Shown one piece after another: positions 1 to 9,313 of a stretch of 64,000 bases of DNA. The notes under the pieces were generated by a model. That model made no database searches. It worked only from the letters and a program-made list of their open reading frames with translations, and was not told where the DNA came from. The stretch comes from Reinekea sp. G2M2-21 (GTDB lineage: Bacteria > Pseudomonadota > Gammaproteobacteria > Pseudomonadales > Natronospirillaceae). Where the stretch lies: positions 496,001 through 560,000 of the forward strand of contig NZ_JADPQG010000001.1 in NCBI RefSeq assembly GCF_015687175.1. The letters are read 5' to 3'. Made by a program: the position numbers and the translations under genes. How positions within the stretch are numbered: the first letter of the stretch is position 1; each line of letters begins with the position of its first letter.

Positions 1-938
1 AGACAGAGATCTTGGTCGGCGAGCAAGCGCTTTCTGACGTGGCCAGTGCACCAGAAGTCGATGCGGTGATGGCATCGATAGTGGGGGCTGCCGGTCTCGA
101 CTCTTCGCTATCTGCAGCAAAAGCAGGCAAGAAATTGCTGTTGGCGAATAAAGAGAGTCTGGTCGTTGCTGGTGCATTGCTCATGGATGCGGTAGCTCAC
201 TCAGGCGCTCAGTTAATGCCCATTGACAGCGAACATAATGCGATTTTTCAATGCTTGCCGAATGGGCAAACTAATCAAGGTGTCGAATCTGTGCTATTGA
301 CTGCATCGGGCGGTCCCTTTCGGGAGTTCAGCCTGGAACAGCTGGCACATGTGACGCCGGAACAAGCAGTAGCGCACCCCAACTGGTCTATGGGTCGCAA
401 GATATCCGTTGACTCAGCGACCTTGATGAACAAAGGGCTGGAGTTGATTGAAGCCTGTTGGCTATTTGATCTGACACCGGCCGATATTGAAGTGGTAGTG
501 CATCCGCAGAGCGTTATACATTCGATGGTTCGCTATGTGGACGGCTCCGTTATTTCACAGATGGGGGCGCCTGATATGCGTACGCCCATAGCTTATGGCC
601 TGGCGTACCCTGAGCGTATAGTCAGTGGATCTGATCGGTTGCAGTTCACCAGTGCTTTGCAACTATCATTTGACCAGCCGGATAGAGTACGTTTTCCCTG
701 TTTGCGTTTGGCGGAAGACGCCATGCGACTCGGGGGGACTGCCCCAGCTATTCTTAATGCGGCAAATGAAATTACCGTCGCTGCGTTTCTTAACCGACGG
801 ATTGGATTTACGGAAATCGCCCGTATAAACGAACAGGTCTTGACTGATAGCAACATTGAAACGGTTGAATCTGTTGAACAGCTGCGGGATGTAGACCAGC
901 GTGCACGGCAATTGGCTGCGGCAGCGGTGGAGGTATAA
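1..938 (+). CDS. dxr: 1-deoxy-D-xylulose 5-phosphate reductoisomerase, 5' truncated
   Basis: Converts DXP to MEP with NADPH, the committed step of the non-mevalonate isoprenoid pathway, in the cytosol. The frame is open to the window edge, so the N-terminal NADPH-binding part lies outside; a TTG at position 12 is internal, not the start. Visible family motifs include NKESLV, the metal and substrate region [11 protein letters not shown], the loop TASGGPF, and the segment [17 protein letters not shown]. The gene stops 3 nt before rseP, as in many gammaproteobacteria. ispD and ispF of the same pathway lie about 19 kb downstream. Confidence 0.97.
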   Translation, partial: TEILVGEQALSDVASAPEVDAVMASIVGAAGLDSSLSAAKAGKKLLLANKESLVVAGALLMDAVAHSGAQLMPIDSEHNAIFQCLPNGQTNQGVESVLLTASGGPFREFSLEQLAHVTPEQAVAHPNWSMGRKISVDSATLMNKGLELIEACWLFDLTPADIEVVVHPQSVIHSMVRYVDGSVISQMGAPDMRTPIAYGLAYPERIVSGSDRLQFTSALQLSFDQPDRVRFPCLRLAEDAMRLGGTAPAILNAANEITVAAFLNRRIGFTEIARINEQVLTDSNIETVESVEQLRDVDQRARQLAAAAVEV

Positions 939-941
939 GGC

Positions 942-2288
942 ATGATTAATTCCATTATAGGATTGTTGCTGGCACTCGGCATTTTGGTGACGGTGCATGA
1001 ATTCGGTCACTTCTGGGTTGCCCGTAAATGTGGCGTGAAGGTACTCCGTTTTTCAGTTGGCTTTGGTGCGCCCATATGGCGTCGCATGGACAAACACGGC
1101 ACGGAATTTGTAGTCGCCTGGATCCCCTTGGGTGGGTACGTGAAAATGCTCGATGAGCGCGAAGGCGATGTCCCTGACGATCAGTTGTCGCAAGCGTTTA
1201 CTCGTAAAGCACCCTGGCAGAAAATTGCCATTGCCCTGGCCGGACCCTTGGCTAATTTTCTGTTCGCGATTACCGCATTCAGTTTGATGCATATGGTCGG
1301 TACAACCACGCTGGCTCCGATAGTGGATCAGCCTGAAGCAGGCTCTGTCGCTGCCGCAGAAGGCATTCAGCGCGGCGATCGAATTTTATCTGTCGATGGT
1401 GAGGCTATACAGAGCTTTTCCGACCTCGGTTTGGCGTTGGCCGCTCGGGTCGGCGACAGTGGGGTTATCGGAATCGAATTCGACAGAAACGGTTTACGTC
1501 AATCGGTTCAGTTGCCGGTCGACAGCTGGCTGTCTTCGGCTCAGTCGCCCAATCCGATCGGCGATCTTGGTTTGTACCCCAAGCTGCCCCCCGTTATGGC
1601 CGCAATTGGCGGCTTAGAATCGGAAGGTGCCGCAGCTCAATCCGGAATGAAGGTGGGTGATTTGGTTACTCGTGCAGGCGGGCAATCCGTATCCGCTTGG
1701 GAGCAATGGGTTGACTTTGTGCGGGCTCATCCCGATATGCCTCTTGATATTGTTGTGCTGCGCGATCAGCAGACGTTGAATCTTACATTGACGCCGGCCG
1801 CAAAAACGCTCGAAGACGGATCTGTTATCGGTTATGTGGGCGCCGCAGCACAGCAGCCCTCCTGGCCTGAGGAACAACTCACGACGATTCGTTACTGGCC
1901 CTTACAGGCCATCGTCAAAGGTGTCGATGATACGCGCAACATGGTGGTGCTCAGCTACCAGATGTTGTGGAAAATGGTGTCAGGGAAAGTATCTCTGAAG
2001 CAGATCGGCGGTCCGATATCGATGGCCCAGATGGCTGGTGTATCTGTCGAATCCGGTTTTGAATCCTTTGTCGGTTTTCTGGCCCTGATCAGTATCAGTT
2101 TAGGTATCGTCAATCTGTTACCGGTACCTGTATTGGATGGAGGGCATGTTGTCATTCACAGTGTGGAATGGATTCTCCGCCGCCCACTGTCAGAGCGTAT
2201 GCAATTGATCGGCATGCAAGTTGGCATGGCGTTTATTATCACATTGATGTGTCTGGCCTTTTTTAATGATATTGGCCGTTTAATGTAA
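942..2288 (+). CDS. rseP: RseP-type site-2 zinc metalloprotease
   Basis: Inner-membrane intramembrane protease that in E. coli cleaves RseA to release sigma-E and removes leftover signal peptides. The zinc motif HEFGH is at residues 19-23 in the first membrane segment. The second catalytic motif, VPVLDGGH, lies near residue 400 in a late membrane segment. Two PDZ-like regions occupy the periplasmic middle. At 448 residues it has the usual length. It sits between dxr and bamA, the conserved context, which ties it to outer-membrane quality control. Confidence 0.97.
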   Translation: MINSIIGLLLALGILVTVHEFGHFWVARKCGVKVLRFSVGFGAPIWRRMDKHGTEFVVAWIPLGGYVKMLDEREGDVPDDQLSQAFTRKAPWQKIAIALAGPLANFLFAITAFSLMHMVGTTTLAPIVDQPEAGSVAAAEGIQRGDRILSVDGEAIQSFSDLGLALAARVGDSGVIGIEFDRNGLRQSVQLPVDSWLSSAQSPNPIGDLGLYPKLPPVMAAIGGLESEGAAAQSGMKVGDLVTRAGGQSVSAWEQWVDFVRAHPDMPLDIVVLRDQQTLNLTLTPAAKTLEDGSVIGYVGAAAQQPSWPEEQLTTIRYWPLQAIVKGVDDTRNMVVLSYQMLWKMVSGKVSLKQIGGPISMAQMAGVSVESGFESFVGFLALISISLGIVNLLPVPVLDGGHVVIHSVEWILRRPLSERMQLIGMQVGMAFIITLMCLAFFNDIGRLM

Positions 2289-2363
2289 ATTGGGTTTTCT
2301 GACTGAACATTAGTCGACAAAATGCCTGCTATTTTTTGAGTATCAGCAAGAAGGTAAATTCGC

Positions 2364-4703
2364 TTGGGAGTTTTTCGTAAGGTCGCCCTGCTGGGGTTTG
2401 TTTTCAATGTAGCCGCTTTGGCGGCGGCTGAGTCATTTACCGTCGATGATATCGTTGTTAACGGGCTGCAGCGAGTTTCGTTAGGCAGCGTGCTCACGGA
2501 GCTGTCCGTCAGCAAAGGCGATATCGCCGATGAGGCGGATGCCAGTAACTGGTTGCATCAAGTCTATCAAACCGGATATTTCTATTCGGTCAATATTGAA
2601 CGTTTGGACAACGACTTGGTGATTAATGTTGTTGAACGTCCGGCTATTGAGTCTATAGAGTTCGATGGTAATTCCACGATACCGACCGAAACCTTGAAAA
2701 TGGTGTTTGAGGATGTTGGCCTTGCCAAGGGTGAGATCTACAGTCAATCGCTGTTAGAGAGCATTCAACTGGAACTTGAAAAACAATATGGTACTCAGGG
2801 GCGATACAATGCTCAGGTGACGGCTGATATTACCGCTCTGACTCGAAACCGGGTTAGCGTGAAGCTGAACATCAGCGAAGGGCCAGTTGCAAAAATCAAG
2901 CACATTCAATTGGTCGGAAACCGTGTCTTCGAGCGCGACGAACTGCAGGACGTCATTCAGTTGCAGGAAACCCGACCTGCGTCTTTCTGGCAAGGGTTGG
3001 GAAAACGGAATCATTTTTCCAGCGCCGCCCTAACCGGGGATTTACAGCGACTGGAAGATTTTTATTTCGATCGCGGCTACCTGGATTTTTCCGTGGTATC
3101 GAAACAGGTATCCATATCCGAAAATAAAGCGGATATCGCGATTGCATTGAATGTCGTTGAGGGCGAGCCCTATACCATTTCTAAGATCGATATCACGGGT
3201 GATCTGAAACACCTGTCTGATGAGATTGGTGAATTAGTGACGGTACAGGCTGGGGAAGTATATTCGCGTGCAGATGTTACGGCGGTGGTTGCTGACATTA
3301 AAGAGCTTCTCGGTGAGCATGGTTATGCTTTCGCGCAGGTGCGGGATTTCCGGCAGCCAACTCCAGAAACCAATGAAGTGGACGTCATTATTCAGGTCAA
3401 TCCTGGGTACCCGGTGTACGTCAATCGCATCATTATTCAGGGCAATGTAGCAACCAACGATGAAGTTATCCGTCGCGAACTTCGTCAATTGGAAAGGGCT
3501 CTTGTTGTCAATAAAAACATTCGAACCTCCAAAGCCCGCTTGGAACGGTTGGGATATTTCTCCTCTGTTAACATCAAAACACAGGCCATTGCCACTCGAA
3601 ATGATCTAGTGGATTTAATCGTTACTGTCGAAGAAGCAAAAGATTCGCAGATTAATATCAGTGGTGGTTATTCAGATGGTTCAGGCTTTTTCGGAGAGTT
3701 TTCTGTCAAACAAAGCAATTTCATGGGCGCTGGTGTAGATTTTTCTGCGTCTGTCAACGTGAATGAATCAACCCAGAATTACCAGTTATCGGTTGACAAC
3801 CCGTTCTTTACACTGGATGGCGTCAGCCTTGGGACTGACCTGTACTACCGACACTCAAAGTTCAGTGAAATAACCTTCAGCACCTACCGCACCAATACTT
3901 ATGGGGGGCGTTTGAAGTTGGGTTACCCACTCAGTGAAAATCAACGTATTAGCTATGGCTTCGGTTTAAGTCATGATGAGCTGTTTTTGAATGAATCGAA
4001 CGCGACGCTAGAGATGACGGATTTCCGTGACCAAAACGGCAGCGAATACGATATTGCCACGGCTCAGATTGGATGGTCGTACAACACCCTGAATGGTACG
4101 TTAAAAGCTGACGACGGCGCCCAAGCATCATTGAATGTTGAGTTGGCGACATTACCCGGTGATCTGAACTACTATCGAACCACGCTGGCGGCGCAGAAAT
4201 ATTTTAATTTTGCGGACAATCTGGCGTTCCGACTGCATACGGATCTGGGCTATGGCGCGGGCTACGGTGATGAATCGACTTTGCCGTTTTATAAAAATTT
4301 CTACGCCGGCGGTGCCCGCTCAGTGCGCGGCTACCAAAGTGGTTCATTAGGCCCTCTGGGAACGCCCGCATCGTCTTCTGTAACGGCGTCGCCCATCGGG
4401 GGCAACATTAAAATTGAGTACGGTGCGGAATTGTTAATCCCAACTCCGATAGTTAAGGATCAGCGGTCGTATCGTACGTCGCTGTTTGTCGACGCGGGTA
4501 ACGTCTTTACGGATCAATGTCGAGACGATAACCTCAGTTGTACAAATGGTGTTCAGTTGGACGAAATCCGCTATTCAGCTGGCGTCGACTTTACCTGGAT
4601 AACACCTATAGCACCGTTAAGCTTCAGTTATGCTTGGCCATTAAATGCTCAGGAAGACGACTACACCACGAATTTTTCTTTCAATATTGGTATTTCATAT
4701 TAA
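2364..4703 (+). CDS. bamA: outer membrane assembly factor BamA, TTG start
   Basis: Central beta-barrel of the BAM complex that inserts outer-membrane proteins. The protein has 779 residues: a signal peptide ending near AALAAA, five POTRA domains to about residue 420, and a C-terminal barrel. The conserved VRGY segment (ARSVRGYQSG) of the barrel is present, and the protein ends in an aromatic (GISY), as outer-membrane barrels do. The start is TTG: an in-frame stop at 2355-2357 leaves no ATG or GTG upstream of the signal peptide, and AGAAGG precedes it. skp follows after 20 nt. Confidence 0.95.
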   Translation: MGVFRKVALLGFVFNVAALAAAESFTVDDIVVNGLQRVSLGSVLTELSVSKGDIADEADASNWLHQVYQTGYFYSVNIERLDNDLVINVVERPAIESIEFDGNSTIPTETLKMVFEDVGLAKGEIYSQSLLESIQLELEKQYGTQGRYNAQVTADITALTRNRVSVKLNISEGPVAKIKHIQLVGNRVFERDELQDVIQLQETRPASFWQGLGKRNHFSSAALTGDLQRLEDFYFDRGYLDFSVVSKQVSISENKADIAIALNVVEGEPYTISKIDITGDLKHLSDEIGELVTVQAGEVYSRADVTAVVADIKELLGEHGYAFAQVRDFRQPTPETNEVDVIIQVNPGYPVYVNRIIIQGNVATNDEVIRRELRQLERALVVNKNIRTSKARLERLGYFSSVNIKTQAIATRNDLVDLIVTVEEAKDSQINISGGYSDGSGFFGEFSVKQSNFMGAGVDFSASVNVNESTQNYQLSVDNPFFTLDGVSLGTDLYYRHSKFSEITFSTYRTNTYGGRLKLGYPLSENQRISYGFGLSHDELFLNESNATLEMTDFRDQNGSEYDIATAQIGWSYNTLNGTLKADDGAQASLNVELATLPGDLNYYRTTLAAQKYFNFADNLAFRLHTDLGYGAGYGDESTLPFYKNFYAGGARSVRGYQSGSLGPLGTPASSSVTASPIGGNIKIEYGAELLIPTPIVKDQRSYRTSLFVDAGNVFTDQCRDDNLSCTNGVQLDEIRYSAGVDFTWITPIAPLSFSYAWPLNAQEDDYTTNFSFNIGISY

Positions 4704-4723
4704 GAACAACGAGGGAGTAAAGA

Positions 4724-5272
4724 ATGATGACTCGACTGCGAACGCTAAAATTGTGTGTCACCTTATTGGCAAGTCTGATCATGATGCCGGTAATGGCAGA
4801 ATCCAAAATCGCCGTTATGAATTACGAGGCCGTTTTGTTTAACAGTCAGGCCGCGAATGATGCCACACTGGAGTTGCGCACTTCGTTGGCGCCTGAGCAA
4901 AAACGGTTACAGGACATTAAATTGCAGTTCGAAACCCGGCAAAGTCGGTTAACAACCGACCGCGATATTTTGACCGAAGAAGAAGTGGCTCAGTTTCAAA
5001 AAGAGCTGCAAACGCTGGCGGGTGAACAGCAGCAGATTTCCGCCCGAATGCAACAGGTACAGCAGGAAAGTCGTAACGCTTTTGTTCAGCAGTACCAGCC
5101 GGTGGTTCGCGAATTAGTGTCGGCGTTGGTAAAATCTGAAGGGTATACCATGGTGATTGATTCCAAAGCCGTGCTTTGGAATGAAAATGAGCCGGATTTG
5201 ACGGAACAGATTCTCGAAAAGTTTGACGCTCAGTATGCGAAACAACAGTCCGCAACTACGACCAACCCTTAA
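4724..5272 (+). CDS. skp: OmpH/Skp family periplasmic chaperone
   Basis: Periplasmic chaperone that holds unfolded outer-membrane proteins on their way to BamA. The protein has 182 residues with a signal peptide (cleavage near VMAES), a short beta element (KIAVMNYEAV), and a long charged, glutamine-rich helical region forming the tentacles typical of OmpH/Skp. The start is ATG with GGGAG a few bases upstream; a second ATG follows immediately. It lies between bamA and lpxD in the conserved order. Confidence 0.92.
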   Translation: MMTRLRTLKLCVTLLASLIMMPVMAESKIAVMNYEAVLFNSQAANDATLELRTSLAPEQKRLQDIKLQFETRQSRLTTDRDILTEEEVAQFQKELQTLAGEQQQISARMQQVQQESRNAFVQQYQPVVRELVSALVKSEGYTMVIDSKAVLWNENEPDLTEQILEKFDAQYAKQQSATTTNP

Positions 5273-5286
5273 GCAGCGAGTTCGCT

Positions 5287-6324
5287 ATGGTGACCATTGC
5301 CACACTCATCGCGGAATGCGGTTTGACCGGTGTATTCAGCAAAGAGCAAGAAGCGCTTGTCTTGTCTTCCGTTGCGCCATTAGACAAGGCCACGACTGGG
5401 CAACTGTCGTTTCTGTCCTCCGTAAAATTTCGACGGCATTTAGAAACGACGCATGCCAGCGCTGTTTTTGTGACAGAGAAAGCCAAAGATATGTGCCCAG
5501 AGGGTACCTTGGCCCTAGTCTGTGATGATCCTTATCTGGCTTATGCCAAAGCCTCCGTTCATTTCGATCAGACTCCGGTTGTCCCGGAAGGCGTCCATGA
5601 AACGGCTGTTTTAGGCGAGGGTGTCCGGCTAGGTGCAGGTGTTCGTATCGGACCGAATGTTGTCATTGGTGCTCATACCGTGCTGGCCGACGGCGTGCAG
5701 ATCGGCGCTAACTCTGTCATCCAGGAGCGTGTGGTCATTGGTCAGTTCACTCGGCTTGCGGCCAATGTCACAGTGCATCATCAATGTGAGCTGGGTGAGT
5801 ATTGTGTTATCCAGAGCGGAACGGTTATCGGCTCCGATGGTTTTGGTTATGCGCCAACCGATAGCGGATGGCAGGCTATTGCCCAGGTTGGGCGGGTCAT
5901 TATCGGAAATCGCGTTGCCATTGGCGCCAATTGCGCAGTCGATCGCGGCGCTATTGACGATACCGTGATCGAAGACGACGTAATTATCGATAATCTCTGC
6001 CAAGTTGCGCATAACGTCCGCATTGGCCATCGAACTGCTTTGGCTGGTCAGGTGGGTATAGCCGGGAGTACCGTCATCGGTGCCAGCTGTACGATAGGTG
6101 GGCAGGCTGGTTTCGCCGGTCATATCAATATCGCGGATAACAGTCATTTTACCGGTCAGGCTATGGTGACCAAGGGCACCACCGAACCGGGTCTGTATTC
6201 ATCTGGTATCCCTGCTCAGAGTAACCGGGAGTGGCGCAAGATGGTGGCGCGGGTTCGTCAGTTAGAGTCTATTATTGAGCGCATTGCCGCCTTAGAAGCA
6301 GTGCAAGGAAAAGAGGAATCGTAA
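5287..6324 (+). CDS. lpxD: UDP-3-O-(3-hydroxyacyl)glucosamine N-acyltransferase
   Basis: Third step of lipid A synthesis: adds the N-linked hydroxyacyl chain from acyl-ACP. The protein has 345 residues. The N-terminal part binds the uridine sugar, a left-handed beta helix of many hexapeptide repeats (for example VRLGAGVRIGPNVVIGA) follows, and the C-terminus is helical. The segment QVAHNVRIGHRTALAGQ holds the catalytic histidine region. The stop overlaps the fabZ start by one base (TAATG), indicating translational coupling. Confidence 0.97.
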   Translation: MVTIATLIAECGLTGVFSKEQEALVLSSVAPLDKATTGQLSFLSSVKFRRHLETTHASAVFVTEKAKDMCPEGTLALVCDDPYLAYAKASVHFDQTPVVPEGVHETAVLGEGVRLGAGVRIGPNVVIGAHTVLADGVQIGANSVIQERVVIGQFTRLAANVTVHHQCELGEYCVIQSGTVIGSDGFGYAPTDSGWQAIAQVGRVIIGNRVAIGANCAVDRGAIDDTVIEDDVIIDNLCQVAHNVRIGHRTALAGQVGIAGSTVIGASCTIGGQAGFAGHINIADNSHFTGQAMVTKGTTEPGLYSSGIPAQSNREWRKMVARVRQLESIIERIAALEAVQGKEES

Positions 6325-6776
6325 TGAGCACAGAAATGCCATTGAACATCGAGCAAATCAAGGAGCTGCTGCCTCACCGGTATCCGTTTCTGTTGTTGGA
6401 TCGAGTCACGGACTACGACGCAGGTGTCAGTATTCGCGGCTTCAAAAATGTTTCCGCGAATGAGGCTCTGTTTCAAGGGCATTTTCCGGATAAATCGATA
6501 TTTCCTGGCGTGCTTATTTGTGAGGCTCTGGCCCAACTGACCGCCGTATATGGCTTCCTAACGACGGGTCATCGCCCTGCCGATGGTTATCTCTATTTGT
6601 TTGCCGGACTGGACAACGTTAAATTCAAGCGACAGGTGGTTCCCGGTGATCAATTGGAGCTGGTGGTCGAATTTGGCAGCGAACGGCGTGGTATGTATAA
6701 GGTTCACGGTAAAGCTTTTGTCGACGGGCAATTGGCTGCGAGTGCCGATATTCTGTGTGCTGAACGAAAGGTCTGA
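6324..6776 (+). CDS. fabZ: 3-hydroxyacyl-[ACP] dehydratase FabZ
   Basis: Hotdog-fold dehydratase of fatty-acid elongation that competes with LpxA for hydroxyacyl-ACP. At 150 residues it has normal length. The active site is visible: His53 in [11 protein letters not shown] and Glu67 in [17 protein letters not shown] near the N-terminus is the family signature. Its position between lpxD and lpxA is conserved and lets phospholipid and lipid A synthesis be co-expressed. Confidence 0.97.
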   Translation: MSTEMPLNIEQIKELLPHRYPFLLLDRVTDYDAGVSIRGFKNVSANEALFQGHFPDKSIFPGVLICEALAQLTAVYGFLTTGHRPADGYLYLFAGLDNVKFKRQVVPGDQLELVVEFGSERRGMYKVHGKAFVDGQLAASADILCAERKV

Positions 6777-6778
6777 AT

Positions 6779-7549
6779 GTGATTCACGCAACGGCGATTA
6801 TCGATCCCAGTGCACGCATTGGTGCTAATGTTTCCATTGGTCCTTACAGCGTCATAGGTGCGCATGTAGAGATCGGTGAGGGCACCTGGGTTGGACCCCA
6901 TGTTGTCATTAACGGTCCCACCATCATTGGCAAATTCAATAAGATTTTTCAGTTTGCCAGTGTCGGCGAGGAATGCCAGGATCTCAAATACAAAGGCGAG
7001 CCGACGCGTCTGGTCATCGGTGACCACAACGTAATTCGTGAATTTACCACGTTGCAACGTGGCACTATTCAAGATGAAGAAGAAACCAGGATCGGTAGTC
7101 ATTGCCTTTTTATGGCCTACTCCCACGTTGCTCATGATTGCGTCATCGGAGACCACGTTATTCTGGCCAATAGCGCACAGGTGGCTGGCCATTGTGAAGT
7201 CGGGGATTACGCCATTTTGGGTGGCAATACCGGCGTGCATCAGTTTTGCCAGATCGGTCCTCATGCCTTTGTCGGCGCAGGGTCTATGGTGTTAAAAGAT
7301 ATACCGGCGTACGTCACAGTTCAGGGGTATCCGGCCGCCCCGCACGGTATGAATTTCGAAGGGTTGAAGCGCCGCGGTTTCAGTAAGGACGCACTGCGCG
7401 CCCTACGTAAAGCCTACAAAGTGGTGTACCGAGAGGGTAAAACCGTTAAGGAAGCCATCGCCGAGTTAACGGATGTGCAACCTGTTTTACCTGAACTGGC
7501 TGTTTTCATTGACAGTATTGAACGTTCTCAACGGGGTATCGCCCGCTGA
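6779..7549 (+). CDS. lpxA: UDP-N-acetylglucosamine acyltransferase, GTG start
   Basis: First step of lipid A synthesis: transfers a 3-hydroxyacyl chain from ACP to UDP-GlcNAc. The protein has 256 residues with a hexapeptide-repeat beta helix and a helical C-terminus. The segment AYSHVAHDC carries the catalytic histidine at about residue 119. The GTG start gives the standard N-terminus [10 protein letters not shown]. The stop overlaps the lpxB ATG by one base. Confidence 0.97.
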   Translation: MIHATAIIDPSARIGANVSIGPYSVIGAHVEIGEGTWVGPHVVINGPTIIGKFNKIFQFASVGEECQDLKYKGEPTRLVIGDHNVIREFTTLQRGTIQDEEETRIGSHCLFMAYSHVAHDCVIGDHVILANSAQVAGHCEVGDYAILGGNTGVHQFCQIGPHAFVGAGSMVLKDIPAYVTVQGYPAAPHGMNFEGLKRRGFSKDALRALRKAYKVVYREGKTVKEAIAELTDVQPVLPELAVFIDSIERSQRGIAR

Positions 7550-8691
7550 TGTCCCGACCGCTTCGTATTGCTTTAATTGCCGGTGAGAGCAGCGGTGACA
7601 CGCTGGGTGCAGGGCTTATCCGAGAAGTCAAGAAGCGTCATCCTGACGCCGAATTTCAAGGTATCGGCGGAGAAAAAATGATCGCTGAAGGACTGCACAC
7701 CCGCGTCTCCATGGAACGCTTGTCGGTTATGGGCATTTCTGAAGTGCTTGGCCGTTTATCAGAATTATTGAAGATTCGCAGCGACTTTTATCGTTGGTGC
7801 GTCGACTGGCAGCCCGATGTGTTTGTGGGCATTGATGCACCGGACTTTAATCTGGGTCTGGAAATTAAACTGAAAACGCAAGGCATAAAAACCGTGCACT
7901 ATGTGTCGCCCTCCGTTTGGGCTTGGCGGAAAGGCCGGATAAAAAAAATTCGCAAAGCCGTCGACCATATGTTGACGTTGTTACCCTTTGAAGCTGAGTT
8001 TTATCAGCGTGAGAATATACCGGTTACCTTTGTGGGTCATACGCTGGCCGATCAACTGCCTATGTCCAGTCAACCTGAGCAACATCGCAGTATCTTAGGT
8101 ATTGATGTTGAGGTCCCACTGTTAGCGGTATTGCCGGGCTCACGAGGCAGTGAAGTAAAGGAGCTGTTGCCTTTGTTTTTAGCAACTGTTGGTGAACTGC
8201 AACACAGTATACCAGGCCTGCACGTGGTGATACCTGCAGCCAACAGCCTTCGTCGTGAGCAGATTGAGCAACTTCTGGAACCCTATCGTGGAAAACTGCC
8301 TGTGACCGTTCTGGATCAACAGGCTGATTTGGCAATTGCCGCCAGTGATGCCGTGTTGGTTGCGTCAGGCACGGCGACACTGCAAACCCTGCTTTGGAAA
8401 AAACCGATGGTCGTGGCCTATCGAATGAGTGCCTTTTCCTACTGGTTGATTTCGTCTCTGGCAACAACGCGCTGGGTATCTTTACCGAATATTCTCGAGC
8501 AGCGAGATTGGGTACCTGAGCGATTGCAAGAAGCGGCGACCGTTGAGCAACTGGTCAGTGATTTAAGGACCGCCTTGGCTGATCAATCGTACCGCCAGGC
8601 GTTTGTGGACCGTGCCAACTACTGGCATCGTGAACTGGCATTGAATGCCGATGAACAGGCCGCTAAAGCGGTATTGTCTCTGGTAAAGTAA
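7549..8691 (+). CDS. lpxB: lipid-A-disaccharide synthase
   Basis: Membrane-associated GT-B glycosyltransferase (family GT19) that joins lipid X and UDP-diacylglucosamine into the lipid A disaccharide. The 380-residue protein shows the N-terminal [13 protein letters not shown] motif, [11 protein letters not shown] in the middle, and [14 protein letters not shown] plus [11 protein letters not shown] in the C-terminal nucleotide-sugar domain. It is translationally coupled to lpxA and followed 1 nt later by rnhB. Confidence 0.97.
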   Translation: MSRPLRIALIAGESSGDTLGAGLIREVKKRHPDAEFQGIGGEKMIAEGLHTRVSMERLSVMGISEVLGRLSELLKIRSDFYRWCVDWQPDVFVGIDAPDFNLGLEIKLKTQGIKTVHYVSPSVWAWRKGRIKKIRKAVDHMLTLLPFEAEFYQRENIPVTFVGHTLADQLPMSSQPEQHRSILGIDVEVPLLAVLPGSRGSEVKELLPLFLATVGELQHSIPGLHVVIPAANSLRREQIEQLLEPYRGKLPVTVLDQQADLAIAASDAVLVASGTATLQTLLWKKPMVVAYRMSAFSYWLISSLATTRWVSLPNILEQRDWVPERLQEAATVEQLVSDLRTALADQSYRQAFVDRANYWHRELALNADEQAAKAVLSLVK

Positions 8692-8692
8692 C

Positions 8693-9313
8693 GTGAGTCA
8701 GGCTGGGTTTGATTTTATCGGTGCGCATGATTTGGTTGCGGGTGTTGATGAGGTGGGGCGGGGTCCACTGGTGGGTGATGTGGTCACCGCTGCCGTGATT
8801 CTCGATCCGGCCAGGCCCGTACTGGGTTTGCACGATTCCAAGCAACTGAACGCAGCGACGCGAGAGCAACTGGCCGAAGAGATCTGGCAAAACGCACTTA
8901 GCGTGTCAGTTGGCCGGGCCAGTGTGGCTGAGATTGATTCCTTGAATATTCTGCAGGCAACCTTGCTGGCCATGACCAGAGCTGTGATGGGTTTGAAAAT
9001 CAAGCCGGATTTCTGTCAAATAGACGGAAATAAAATCCCCAAAGGTCTGCCTTGTCCGGCCGAAGCCATCGTCAAAGGCGATGGTAAAATTGCGGCGATC
9101 TCTGCGGCGTCAATTATTGCTAAAGTGCAGCGTGATGCAGAAATGGCGGCACTGCATGAGCGTTATCCCGAATATGGGTTTATTCGACATAAAGGGTATG
9201 GCACCAAAGAACACTTGGCGGCACTGCACAAATATGGTGTGTTGGTCGAGCATCGACGATCCTTTGCCCCAGTTCGCCATCAACTAGAACGAGAAAATAT
9301 ACGTGACAACTAA
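8693..9313 (+). CDS. rnhB: ribonuclease HII, GTG start
   Basis: Removes ribonucleotides misincorporated in DNA and degrades RNA in RNA-DNA hybrids. The 206-residue protein begins at GTG one base after the lpxB stop. The metal-binding acidic residues lie in [10 protein letters not shown] (Asp19, Glu20), CQIDGNKIP, and the later KVQRDAEM. The 3' end overlaps dnaE by 11 nt. The lpxB-rnhB-dnaE order is conserved in gammaproteobacteria. Confidence 0.96.
   Translation: MSQAGFDFIGAHDLVAGVDEVGRGPLVGDVVTAAVILDPARPVLGLHDSKQLNAATREQLAEEIWQNALSVSVGRASVAEIDSLNILQATLLAMTRAVMGLKIKPDFCQIDGNKIPKGLPCPAEAIVKGDGKIAAISAASIIAKVQRDAEMAALHERYPEYGFIRHKGYGTKEHLAALHKYGVLVEHRRSFAPVRHQLERENIRDN

Noticed and set aside
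5629..6147. Long minus-strand frame inside lpxD (and similar ones inside lpxA, dnaE and eno)
   Set aside because: These mirror the repetitive or biased codons of strong plus-strand genes and have no independent family signature or ribosome site.
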